A stretch of 64,000 nt of DNA, taken from assembly GCA_965200525.1 (NCBI GenBank), contig OZ241368.1:496001-560000 (forward strand), read 5' to 3'. The notes beneath the pieces are model-generated. The model was not told the DNA's origin and searched no databases. It was given only the letters and a program-made list of their open reading frames with translations. Below are positions 41,570-49,414 of the stretch, in pieces. This DNA is from JANNPJ01 sp965200525 (GTDB lineage: Bacteria; Actinomycetota; Actinomycetes; Actinomycetales; Kineosporiaceae). Made by a program: the position numbers and the translations under genes. Each line of letters starts with the position of its first letter. Positions within the stretch are counted from its first letter, which is position 1.

Positions 41570-41992
41570 TCAGTAGCGCCGCTGGCCGGTCACGGACCAC
41601 ACCTCGGCGATGTGGTTCTCGACCAGGCACAGGACGTCGATCCCGCTGACGTCGAGACCGGGCCCGCTCATGCTCCAGCGGACGGTGGCGAACGAGGCAG
41701 CGGCAGTGCCGCAGACTTCCTGGCCGTCGGCGATCACCGATCCGTCGAGCTCGAACCGGGCCTGCGGTCGGCCCGTACGGAACGTCCGGATCGTGTCGGC
41801 CATGTCGCCGGGTCCGCGCCTGTCGTCAGCGGCGATGTCGATGGCGTGCGTGCCGGCCAGATGGATGCGGAAGTCGCTGCTCAGGATGGTCGCAGCGAGG
41901 TCAGTGTCGCCGTTCCAGAAGGCGATCCAGCCTTCGGCCAGCTGCTGGGTGGTGTGGGCCCGGGTGGTGTGGGCTGGGGTGGTGCCGTTCAC
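41570..41992 (-). CDS. NTF2-like (SnoaL-type) protein
   Basis: 140 residues with the cone-shaped NTF2 pattern: TQQLAEGWIAFWNGDTDLAA, ILSSDFRIHLAG, DTIRTFRTGRPQARFELDGS and VLCLVENHIAEVWSVTG. Such proteins are ligand binders or small enzymes; no catalytic residues can be fixed. The gene follows the WYL regulator on the same strand with a 42-base gap and probably is its co-transcribed target. Confidence 0.85.
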   Translation of the reverse strand: MNGTTPAHTTRAHTTQQLAEGWIAFWNGDTDLAATILSSDFRIHLAGTHAIDIAADDRRGPGDMADTIRTFRTGRPQARFELDGSVIADGQEVCGTAAASFATVRWSMSGPGLDVSGIDVLCLVENHIAEVWSVTGQRRY

Positions 41993-42034
41993 GGTGTCTC
42001 CTCATGTTCTCGCTGCGACATCTCCGAGGATTCA

Positions 42035-42778
42035 TCACGGCTGCGACACCGTACTGTCGGAATTTGCGGCCAGATCGCTGAGGAGACCGGCCGGGTCGAG
42101 CAGGTTGAGGCGGTAGGCCGGCGCCTGGGCCAGCAGATCGATCTCGCGGACGGCGGCGACCTCGGCCAGCACCTCGATGGCCCGGATCCGGTCCATCCGG
42201 AACCCGCGCACGCCCTCGCGCAGCCGGCACCAGCCGACCAGATACCAGTTGTGGCCGCCGAGCAGCCCCAGCGGCTCCACCGCCCGGACGCTCACCTGCC
42301 CCTCGGCGTCGGCATAGGTGAGCTGAAGCACCCGGCGTTCACGCAGTGCGAACGCCAGGGCCCGCTGCACCGAGGCCGGCAACGGCTGCGCCGGCATGAT
42401 GCCCACCTGAGCTGCGGTGCGGTTCGCGGCGTCGCGCTGCGCGTCGTCCATCGACCCGACGATCTTCTGCAGGGCGGTGCGACCCGCCTCCGCGAACGGG
42501 GTCGAGCTCAGCCTGCTCACCGCCACGGCCAGGGCGGTCAGCTCCAGCGCGTCCAGCGCCGGTGTCCGCAGGCTCGCGCCGGGCGGCAGCACCCAACCGC
42601 CGTTGCGCCCGGCCTCGGCGTACAACGGGACACCGGCCTGCAGCAGGCCGTCGAGGTCGCGTTCCATCGTGCGCCGGCTGACCTCGAACCGCTCGGCCAG
42701 CCAGCGAGCACTGCGCGGGCGCGGAGATGCGGCCCGCAGTTCCTGCACGACGGCGTACCAGCGCTCGGTCTTGGTCAT
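42035..42778 (-). CDS. WYL-domain (YafY-type) transcriptional regulator
   Basis: 247 residues. The N-terminal helix-turn-helix (SARWLAERFEVSRRTMERDL) is followed by the wing LYAEAGRNGGWVLPPG. The WYL domain spans about 140-215 and reads RRVLQLTYADAEGQVSVRAV, PLGLLGGHNWYLVGWCRLRE, GFRMDRIRAIEVL. WYL domains sense nucleic acids or nucleotides in related regulators. It likely controls the NTF2-like gene downstream. Confidence 0.93.
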   Translation of the reverse strand: MTKTERWYAVVQELRAASPRPRSARWLAERFEVSRRTMERDLDGLLQAGVPLYAEAGRNGGWVLPPGASLRTPALDALELTALAVAVSRLSSTPFAEAGRTALQKIVGSMDDAQRDAANRTAAQVGIMPAQPLPASVQRALAFALRERRVLQLTYADAEGQVSVRAVEPLGLLGGHNWYLVGWCRLREGVRGFRMDRIRAIEVLAEVAAVREIDLLAQAPAYRLNLLDPAGLLSDLAANSDSTVSQP

Positions 42779-42890
42779 GCTGAATCGTAGACACGCAGAA
42801 TGCGCCGCGGCCCGAACCAGCTCGCCGGCTGCGACGTCGTCCTGCCTCGGACGAGCGCTCTTGTCCGCGTGCGCTGCCTCATCGCATCTG

Positions 42891-43466
42891 ATGTCATCGG
42901 CTGAGGTGAATGGCGGGCCCCTGCCCGTCCTGAAGGTCGAGCCCGCGGACCTCGCGCCCCAGGAACGCGACTTCCTCGAGGCTGCCGCCGCCTGGGAGGC
43001 CGGCGAGGGAGCCTACGCGGCGATGCACCGAACCAAGCCGCAGACCGCTGCCGTGGGTTTGAATGACTCACCGGCAGCATTGGCCGCGTGGATCGTCGAG
43101 AAGCTGCGCTCGTGGAGCGACTGCCACGGCGACCCTGAACGCAGCTTCATCAGGGACGAGATCCTTACCCTGGTGACGCGCTACTGGCTGAGCCAGACAA
43201 TCGGATCCTCGATGCGGATGTACGTCGCCAACGCCGCGATCGCCCCTGAGCAACACGCCCGGAAGGTGCAGGTGCCCTCCGGCTTCGCCATCTTCCCCGC
43301 AGACACCCTCCACCCGCCGCGCGCGTGGCTGGAGCGCACGGCGAATGTGGTGCGGGTCAGCACGCTCGAGCGGGGCGGCGATTTCGCGCCGTTCGAGGAA
43401 CCTGAGCTGTACGCCCAGGAGTTGCGTGACTTCTTTCGCCCCTACCGCTCGAGCGGGTCGAACTGA
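42891..43466 (+). pseudogene. Epoxide hydrolase fragment lacking the nucleophile half
   Basis: 191 codons match the C-terminal half of EHN/EphA-type epoxide hydrolases: WEAGEGAYAAMHRTKPQTAA, DSPAALAAWIVEKLRSWSDC, GYVT-like LVTRYWLSQTIGSSMRMY. The N-terminal half with the nucleophilic Asp is missing. The catalytic His expected in the RGGHFA motif is replaced: LERGGDFAPFEEPELYAQEL. The upstream sequence overlaps the WYL promoter and is not homologous. It is a truncated, inactive gene although the frame is open. Confidence 0.75.
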
Positions 43467-43470
43467 GGCA

Positions 43471-43974
43471 CTACCAGCCCCAACTGCCGACGCGACCCTT
43501 GAACGGTCCCACGACGTCCGCGGTGATCCAGCCGCCGTAGAACCCGCCCTCCTGAGGCCGGACCGGCTCGTCGTCGACGGTGCACTCCAGCTGGGCCGGG
43601 TAGCCGGTCACTGCCCCGGCGATCGGCGCGAACGCCTTCGTCGGGTTCTCGTACGACCACATCGCTGCGGGCAGGACGCCGGTCGGGGTCACGACGTCCC
43701 AGTACGTGGCCGCGCCCTTCCACTCACATACGGTGGACGTCGCGTTCGAGCGCCGTAGCACCCCGGGCGTGACGTCCTCGTAAGGCACGTACCAGGTCGG
43801 AGGGTGCGACGTCTCCAGCACCCGCCAGGCCCGCCGGCTGTCGGCGACCAGCAGGCCACCCCACCGGATGACCACGTGCTTAGGACTGGGCGCCAGGGCC
43901 GGCGGGCGGGGGTAGTCCCAGACCGACTCTTGTCCCTCGCCCACCGGATCAGGCACCACGGGACCACGACTCAT
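43471..43974 (-). CDS. DUF427-domain protein
   Basis: 167 residues: SPKHVVIRWGGLLVADSRRA, TSHPPTWYVPYEDVTPGVLR, TVCEWKGAATYWDVV and MWSYENPTKAFAPIAG are the DUF427 beta-tent signature; GGFYGGWITADVVGPFKG closes the domain. Function is unknown in the family. The gene converges on the epoxide hydrolase relic with a four-base gap. The start MSRGPVV is chosen by the family boundary. Confidence 0.92.
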   Translation of the reverse strand: MSRGPVVPDPVGEGQESVWDYPRPPALAPSPKHVVIRWGGLLVADSRRAWRVLETSHPPTWYVPYEDVTPGVLRRSNATSTVCEWKGAATYWDVVTPTGVLPAAMWSYENPTKAFAPIAGAVTGYPAQLECTVDDEPVRPQEGGFYGGWITADVVGPFKGRVGSWGW

Positions 43975-44037
43975 GCCCTGATCATGCGCCCGCGCCCAGT
44001 CCGGCGCACTCCGGCAACCGAGACCCGACAAAGGGGG

Positions 44038-44073
44038 CGAGCCCGGCCGATCCTCGCGGATCGGCCGGGCTCG
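44038..44073 (-). terminator. Strong terminator downstream of katG
   Basis: CGAGCCCGGCCGATCC and its exact inverse form a 16-bp stem with a 4-base loop (tcgc) directly after the katG stop and before the DUF427 start. Confidence 0.9.
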
Positions 44074-44099
44074 TCGCCTACCACGCCTCAGAAAGGAAC

Positions 44100-46373
44100 T
44101 CAGGCGAGGTCGAAGCGGTCCAGTTCCATGACCTTGGTCCAGGCCGCAACGAAGTCGTTGACGAACTTCTCGCCGGCGTCCTTGCTCGCGTAGACCTCGG
44201 CCAGGGCCCGCAACTGGGAGTTGGAGCCGAAGATCAGGTCGACCGCGGTGGCGGTCCACTTCACCTCGCCGGTGCCCAGGTCGCGGATCTCGTACAGATG
44301 CTCGGACTCCGATGCCTTCCACGTGGTGCCCGTGGACAGCAGGTTGGTGAAGAAGTCGTTGCTGAGCACGCCCGGGCGCTCGGTGAGGACGCCGTGAGTG
44401 GTGCCGCCCACGTTGGCGCCCAGCGAGCGCAGCCCGCCGACCAGGACGGTCATCTCGGGCGCGGTCAGGTTGAGCATGTAGGCCCGGTCGACCAGAAGCA
44501 CCTCCGGCTGGACCTTCTCGCCCGCCCGCAGGTAGTTGCGGAACGCGTCGGCCCGAGGCTCCAGGAACGCGAACGACTCCACGTCGGTCTGCTCCTGAGT
44601 GGCATCGGTGCGCCCGGGGTGGAACGGCACCGAAACCGTGACCCCGGCGTCCTGCGCGGCCTTCTCGACCGCGACCGAGCCGGCCAGCACGATCAGGTCG
44701 GCCAGCGAGATACTCGCGCCGCCGGCCTCGTTGAACTCGCGCTGGATGCTCTCGAAAGTCTCCAGGACGCCGGCGAGCTGCTCGGGCTGGTTGACCTCCC
44801 AGCCGCGCTGCGGCTCCAGGCGAAGGCGAGCACCGTTGGCCCCGCCGCGCATGTCGGTGGAGCGGTAGCTGGCGGCCGAGGCCCAGGCGGTCGAGACGAG
44901 CTGGGCCGTGCTCAGGCCCGACTCGGCGATCTTGGCCTTGAGGGCCGCGATGTCGGCCTCGCCGACCAGGTCGCCCTCGACGGCCGGCAGCGGGTCCTGC
45001 CACAGCTGCGGTTCGGCCACCCACGGCCCGAGGAAGCGGCTGACCGGACCCATGTCGCGGTGCAGCAACTTGTACCAGGCCTTGGCGAACGCCAGCGCGA
45101 ACTGGTCGGGGTTCTCCAGGAAGCGGCGCGAGATGACCTCGTAAGTCGGGTCGAAGCGCAGCGACAGGTCGGTCGTCAGCATCGTCGGCCGGTGCTTCTT
45201 GGCCGGGTCGACCGCGTCGGGGATGATCTCCTCGGAGTCCTTGGCGACCCACTGCTTGGCCCCGCCGGGGCTGGTGGACTGCTCCCACTCGTAGCCGAAA
45301 AGGATCTCGAAGAACCGGTTGCTCCACTGCGTGGGCTTGTCGGTCCAGGTCACCTCCAGACCACTGGTGATCGTGTCGCCGCCCTTGCCGCTGCCGTAAC
45401 TGCTCAGCCAGCCCAGGCCCTGGGCCTCCAGCGGGGCGCCCTCGGGCTCGGCGGCCACGTGGGCGTCGGCCGGGCCGGCGCCGTGCGTCTTGCCGAAGGT
45501 GTGCCCACCGGCGATGAGGGCGACGGTCTCCTCGTCGTTCATCGCCATCCGGGCGAACGTCTCGCGAATGAAGTAGGCCGCCGCCCGGAAGTCGCCGCTG
45601 CCGCGCGGGCCCTCAGGGTTGACGTAGATCAGGCCCATCTCGGTGGCGCCGACCTCGGGCGCCATCTCGGCGTCCCCGGTGTAGCGGGCATCGCCCAGCC
45701 AGGCGTCCTCGGGGCCCCAGAAGATCTCCTCGGGCTCCCAGACGTCTTCCCGCCCGAAGCCGAACCCGAAGGTCTTGAAGCCCATCGACTCCAGGGCCAC
45801 GTTGCCGCCCAGCACGAGCAGGTCGGCCCACGAGATCTTCTGGCCGTACTTCTCCTTGACCGGCCACAGCAGCCGGCGGGCCTTGTCCAGGTTGGCGTTG
45901 TCGGGCCAGCTGTTGAGCGGGGCGAAGCGCTGGCCACCGTCTCCGGCGCCACCGCGCCCGTCGTGCGTGCGGTAGGTCCCGGCCGCGTGCCAGCTCATCC
46001 GGATCATCAGGCCGCCGTAGTGGCCGAAGTCGGCCGGCCACCAGTCCTGCGAGGTGGTGAGGACGTCGATGATGTCCTGCTTGAGCGCCTCGACGTCGAG
46101 CTTCTCGAACTCCTTGCTGTAGCTGAAGTCCGCTCCCAACGGGTTGCCCTTGGAGGAGTGGGCGTGCAGCACCGAGAGGTCGAGCTGGTTGGGCCACCAG
46201 TCGCGGAGGGTGCGCGGGCGCCCGCCGGTCTTCGGGGTCGGTGAGTCGATCGCCGGGTTCTCGCTCTCACTTCCGGTCGCGGTCACCGAGTCGTGCGCCA
46301 CCGGGCAGCCGCCCGAGGCCGACTGGTCCACGCCCTGAGCGCTGGAGCCGGGGCCGTCGTGGGTGTCACTCAT
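44100..46373 (-). CDS. katG: Catalase-peroxidase
   Basis: 757 residues, full length. Distal site MIRMSWHAAGTYRTHDGRGG gives Arg, Trp and His. The adduct Tyr is in GLIYVNPEGP and the Met in FARMAMNDEE. Proximal His is in ALIAGGHTFGKTHGAG. A duplicated C-terminal peroxidase-like domain follows (SGLSTAQLVSTAWASAASYR, then LADLIVLAGSVAVEKAA). It destroys H2O2 and organic peroxides and activates isoniazid-like drugs in relatives. It is co-transcribed with furA, 22 bases upstream. Ribosome site ggaagg. Confidence 0.97.
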   Translation of the reverse strand: MSDTHDGPGSSAQGVDQSASGGCPVAHDSVTATGSESENPAIDSPTPKTGGRPRTLRDWWPNQLDLSVLHAHSSKGNPLGADFSYSKEFEKLDVEALKQDIIDVLTTSQDWWPADFGHYGGLMIRMSWHAAGTYRTHDGRGGAGDGGQRFAPLNSWPDNANLDKARRLLWPVKEKYGQKISWADLLVLGGNVALESMGFKTFGFGFGREDVWEPEEIFWGPEDAWLGDARYTGDAEMAPEVGATEMGLIYVNPEGPRGSGDFRAAAYFIRETFARMAMNDEETVALIAGGHTFGKTHGAGPADAHVAAEPEGAPLEAQGLGWLSSYGSGKGGDTITSGLEVTWTDKPTQWSNRFFEILFGYEWEQSTSPGGAKQWVAKDSEEIIPDAVDPAKKHRPTMLTTDLSLRFDPTYEVISRRFLENPDQFALAFAKAWYKLLHRDMGPVSRFLGPWVAEPQLWQDPLPAVEGDLVGEADIAALKAKIAESGLSTAQLVSTAWASAASYRSTDMRGGANGARLRLEPQRGWEVNQPEQLAGVLETFESIQREFNEAGGASISLADLIVLAGSVAVEKAAQDAGVTVSVPFHPGRTDATQEQTDVESFAFLEPRADAFRNYLRAGEKVQPEVLLVDRAYMLNLTAPEMTVLVGGLRSLGANVGGTTHGVLTERPGVLSNDFFTNLLSTGTTWKASESEHLYEIRDLGTGEVKWTATAVDLIFGSNSQLRALAEVYASKDAGEKFVNDFVAAWTKVMELDRFDLA

Positions 46374-46395
46374 GTGTTTCCTTCCGAACTGGCGG

Positions 46396-46824
46396 TCACG
46401 GGGAGGTTCTTGCGGTCGCGCAGTCGGGGCAGGTGCCCCAGTAGACGACCTCCGCCTCGTCGACCACGAAGCCGTGATCGTCCGAGGCGGTAAGGCAGGG
46501 GGCATGCCCGACGGCGCAGTCGACGTCGGCGATCGCACCGCAGGAACGGCACACGACATGGTGGTGGTTGTCGCCGACCCGCGACTCGTAGCGGGCGGTG
46601 GCGCCGGCCGGTTGGATCCGCCGGGCCAGGCCCGCGTCGGTCAGCGCCCGCAGGATGTCGTAGATCGTCTGGTGCGAGACCGCGGGCAGCTGGGCCCGCA
46701 CCAGGTCGATCACCGTTTCGGTGTCGACGTGGGGGTGCTCGTTCAGCACGGTGAGCACCGCCAGCCGGGGCCGGGTGACGCGCAACGAGGCGGCCCGCAG
46801 GCGCACCTCGTAGTCCGACGTCAT
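46396..46824 (-). CDS. furA: Fur-family peroxide/iron regulator FurA
   Basis: 142 residues: winged helix VRLRAASLRVTRPRLAVLTV, LPAVSHQTIYDILRALTDAG. The metal site HHHVVCRSCGAIADVDCAVG and C-terminal VVYWGTCPDCATA gives two CxxC pairs for structural zinc. Upstream of katG in one operon, as in mycobacteria and streptomycetes, where FurA represses itself and katG until peroxide oxidises it. An operator-like element lies just before its start. Confidence 0.95.
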   Translation of the reverse strand: MTSDYEVRLRAASLRVTRPRLAVLTVLNEHPHVDTETVIDLVRAQLPAVSHQTIYDILRALTDAGLARRIQPAGATARYESRVGDNHHHVVCRSCGAIADVDCAVGHAPCLTASDDHGFVVDEAEVVYWGTCPDCATARTSP

Positions 46825-46841
46825 GCGACGAACATAGAGCA

Positions 46842-46861
46842 CTTGTCTGGAACAGATCAAG
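46842..46861. promoter_or_regulatory. Candidate FurA operator upstream of furA
   Basis: CTTG-tctggaacagat-CAAG, 18 bases before the furA ATG (minus), is an AT-enriched imperfect palindrome with the arms matching exactly. Position fits an autoregulatory furA-katG operator. It is not an exact match to any published box that I can recall. Confidence 0.45.
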
Positions 46862-46891
46862 ATTATCCGGGGGCTGGGTCGTCGTGGCGGC

Positions 46892-47968
46892 TCAGCCGGC
46901 AGCGAAGCTGAGCGTGACGGTAAGACCGCCACCGGGGTTGGCCACCACGCGCAGATCAGCGCCGTGACTGTCGGCCACGGCGCTCACGATCGCCAGCCCC
47001 AGCCCGCTGCCGTCGCTGTGCCGGCGCGGCGGCCCGAGACGCTGGAAGGGCTGCAGGATCTGCTCCACCGCCCCCGGCGGCACGAGCGGGCCGGTGTTGC
47101 CGATCACGAGCACGGCCCGTCCGCCCGGCGTGCCGGTCCCGACGTCGACCCGCCCACCGTCGTGGTTGTAGGCGATCGCGTTGTCCAGCAGATTGGCGAT
47201 CAGGCTGCTCAGCAACGTCGGATCGGCACCGGCCACGACGGCCGGCTGCAGGTCGGTGCTCAGGACGACGTGTGCTGCGGCCGGGCGGCGGGCGGTGAGC
47301 GTCCGGTCGGTGAGCGCGGCCAGATCGACCGGCCGGCCGCCCTGCGGGCCGCGTCGCCCCTGGGCCAGGGCGAGCAGGGCCGCGACCAGCCGCTCCTGTT
47401 GCTCCCCGGCCCGCAGCAGTTCCTCGCCGAGCGCGCGCAACGACGCGACGTCGGCGTCCGGGTCGGCCAGGGCCACCTGAATCAGGGTCCGCTGCAGGGT
47501 CAGCGGCGTGCGCAGTTCGTGGGAGGCGTCGGCGACGAATCGCCGCTGGGCGCCGTAAGCGGCTTCGAGCCGGGCATACAGCCCGCTGAGGGTGGCCGAC
47601 AGTTCGGCGAACTCCTGGTAGCGGCCCAGTTCGCCGTGCTCGGGCAACCGCTCGGCATCGGCGCTCCCGGCGGCCGCCGTGAGTTCCCGCAAGGGGCGCA
47701 AGGCCCGCCCGGCCAGCGCCGATCCGATGACCGCGGCCACCAGAGCCACCACGATCAGGCCGACGGCGACCGCCGGCAGAACCGCCGCGGTGTTGCCCGA
47801 CAGGTCGGGGCCCGGCTGCCCCGGGTCAGGGCCGACCGCCTCGGTGGAACCGCCGGACCACGCGCCCAGGCCCACGAGGCCCACCGGGACGGCGCCCAGG
47901 ATCACCGCCGCCGCGGTGTAGAGCAAGGTCAGCCGGGTCCGCAGCCGGGGGCGTTCAGTCGCCGGCAC
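46892..47968 (-). CDS. Membrane sensor histidine kinase
   Basis: 358 residues. Two membrane helices at about 13-35 and 62-84 bracket a short, 25-residue periplasmic loop. Then HAMP (LAGRALRPLRELTAAAGSAD), HisKA with ADASHELRTPLTLQ, N-box LLSSLIANLLDNAIAYNHDG, G1 VIGNTGPLVPP (Asp of the usual DxGxG replaced by Asn) and G2 GSGLGLAIVSAVADSHGA. The short loop suggests sensing within the membrane. It pairs with the regulator at 47955 (14-base overlap) and probably drives the divergent ABC operon. Confidence 0.92.
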   Translation of the reverse strand: MPATERPRLRTRLTLLYTAAAVILGAVPVGLVGLGAWSGGSTEAVGPDPGQPGPDLSGNTAAVLPAVAVGLIVVALVAAVIGSALAGRALRPLRELTAAAGSADAERLPEHGELGRYQEFAELSATLSGLYARLEAAYGAQRRFVADASHELRTPLTLQRTLIQVALADPDADVASLRALGEELLRAGEQQERLVAALLALAQGRRGPQGGRPVDLAALTDRTLTARRPAAAHVVLSTDLQPAVVAGADPTLLSSLIANLLDNAIAYNHDGGRVDVGTGTPGGRAVLVIGNTGPLVPPGAVEQILQPFQRLGPPRRHSDGSGLGLAIVSAVADSHGADLRVVANPGGGLTVTLSFAAG

Positions 47969-48614
47969 GGTAGCCGCCCTCGCGCACCGTCATGATGATC
48001 GCCGGCTCGCCGAGCTTGGCCCGCAACCGGGCCAGCGTCGTCTTGACCGTGGTCGTGAACGGGTTGGCGGCCTCGTCCCAGACGTGCTCCAGCAGCTCCT
48101 CGGCCGACACCACCAGGCCCGGGCGGGCCAGCAGGTGAGCCAGCACGGCGAACTCCTTCGGGCTCAGGGCCAGCGGCCGGCCGGCCCGGGTGACCCGGCG
48201 GCGGGCCGGGTCCAGTTCGACGTCGGCGCAGCGCAGCACCGGTGGCACCGGGATGCCGGATCGGCGGGCCAGCGCCCGGATCCGGGCCACCAGCTCGGGA
48301 AAGTCGAACGGTTTGGACAGGTAGTCGTCCGCCCCCAGGTCGAGACCCTGCACCCGGTCGGCGAGCGTGCCGGCGGCGGTGAGCATCAGGATCCGGGCGC
48401 TCAGCCGGCGCTCGCCGACCTGCCGGCAGACGTCGTCCCCGGAGACGGTCGGCAGGTCGCGGTCCAGCACCAGGACGTCGTAGGGAGCGAGGTCCAGGCG
48501 CTCCAGGGCCTGACCGCCGTCGGTGACGACGTCCACGGCCATGCCCTCGCGCCGCAGGCCCGTCCCGATCGTGCGGGCCAGCAACTCGTGATCCTCGACG
48601 ATCAGTACCCGCAT
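47955..48614 (-). CDS. OmpR/PhoB-type response regulator
   Basis: 219 residues. Receiver: EDHELLARTIG, phosphoacceptor Asp in VLVLDRDLPTVSGDD, Lys in YLSKPFDFPE. Winged helix: PLALSPKEFAVLAHLLARPG, FTTTVKTTLARLRAKLGEPA, IMTVREGGYRAGD. Divergent from the ABC transporter genes; direct and inverted repeats lie between. Together with the kinase it likely induces the exporter in response to envelope stress such as a membrane-active antimicrobial. Confidence 0.94.
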   Translation of the reverse strand: MRVLIVEDHELLARTIGTGLRREGMAVDVVTDGGQALERLDLAPYDVLVLDRDLPTVSGDDVCRQVGERRLSARILMLTAAGTLADRVQGLDLGADDYLSKPFDFPELVARIRALARRSGIPVPPVLRCADVELDPARRRVTRAGRPLALSPKEFAVLAHLLARPGLVVSAEELLEHVWDEAANPFTTTVKTTLARLRAKLGEPAIIMTVREGGYRAGD

Positions 48615-48647
48615 GACCCCAGGATGCCAGCGGGTCGGTGCCGGCCC

Positions 48648-48679
48648 GGTGACAACCGAGCTGTCACCGGGCTGTGACC
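48648..48679. promoter_or_regulatory. Response-regulator site between two-component and ABC operons
   Basis: GGTGACA-N7-TGTCACC (48648-48668) is a perfect inverted repeat. GCTGTCACC (48660-48668) and GCTGTGACC (48671-48679) are direct repeats 11 bases apart, about one helical turn, the usual pattern for OmpR-type dimers. The cluster lies within the 89-base divergent region. Confidence 0.62.
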
Positions 48680-48703
48680 ACGGCCGGCGTAGACCTCGTC
48701 GTC

Positions 48704-49414
48704 ATGATCCTTCAGACCGAGGCCCTGGCCAAGAAGTACCGGCGCCGGTGGGCGCTGAGCGAGTGCACCCTGACCGTGCCCGAAGGCTCGATCGTCGGCC
48801 TGGTCGGGCCGAACGGGGCCGGCAAGTCGACCCTGCTGCAGCTGATCGTGGGGCTGCTGGCACCGACGTCCGGAGCGCTGCGGGTGCTGGGCTGCTCGCC
48901 CGAGGCGGCGATGCGCTCGGGTCGGGTCGGTTTCGTCGCCCAGGACGCCCCGACCTACGCCGGGCTCACCGTCGCCGAGCACCTGAGCCTGGGGGCCGGG
49001 CTCAACCCCCACCGTTGGGACGCCGCCGCGGCCCGGCAGCGGGTGGAGCGTCTGGGCCTGCCCCGGGGCCGGCGGGCCGGGCGCCTGTCCGGCGGCCAGC
49101 GGGCCCAGCTGGCCCTCACCCTGGCCCTGTCGAAGCGCCCCGACCTGCTGGTGCTCGACGAGCCGGTGGCCAGCCTCGACCCGCTCGCGCGCCGGGCCTT
49201 TCTGGACGAGACCGTGGCCGCCGCGACGTCCACCGGCAACGCGGTGGTGTTGTCCACCCAGCTGGTGGCCGATCTGGCCCACAGCTGCACCCACGTGGTG
49301 GTTCTGGCCGGCGGGCGGGTCCGCCTGACGGGCGAGACCGCAAGCCTGGGCGCCGGCCCGGTCGAGCTGGAGCGCGTCGTCCTGGACGAGCTGGCCCGGG
49401 CCGGTGACGCGTGA
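48704..49414 (+). CDS. ABC transporter ATP-binding protein
   Basis: 236 residues from MILQTEALAKKYRRRW; a GTG at 48674 would add ten. Walker A GPNGAGKSTLL, Q-loop VGFVAQDAPTYAG, signature RLSGGQRAQLALTLA, Walker B LLVLDEPVASLD, and an H-loop position with VVLSTQLV, where the usual His is Gln. It is a CcmA-type exporter ATPase. The stop overlaps the permease GTG by 4 bases. Probably handles drug or peptide efflux under control of the divergent two-component system. Confidence 0.92.
   Translation: MILQTEALAKKYRRRWALSECTLTVPEGSIVGLVGPNGAGKSTLLQLIVGLLAPTSGALRVLGCSPEAAMRSGRVGFVAQDAPTYAGLTVAEHLSLGAGLNPHRWDAAAARQRVERLGLPRGRRAGRLSGGQRAQLALTLALSKRPDLLVLDEPVASLDPLARRAFLDETVAAATSTGNAVVLSTQLVADLAHSCTHVVVLAGGRVRLTGETASLGAGPVELERVVLDELARAGDA

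Noticed and set aside
43471..45327. Long minus-strand frame running from DUF427 into katG in another frame
   Set aside because: Only its DUF427 part is real; the rest is an off-frame reading of katG.
44298..46244. Plus-strand frame of 648 codons antisense to katG
   Set aside because: Repetitive Gly/Val/Leu/Arg composition without motifs; shadow of katG.
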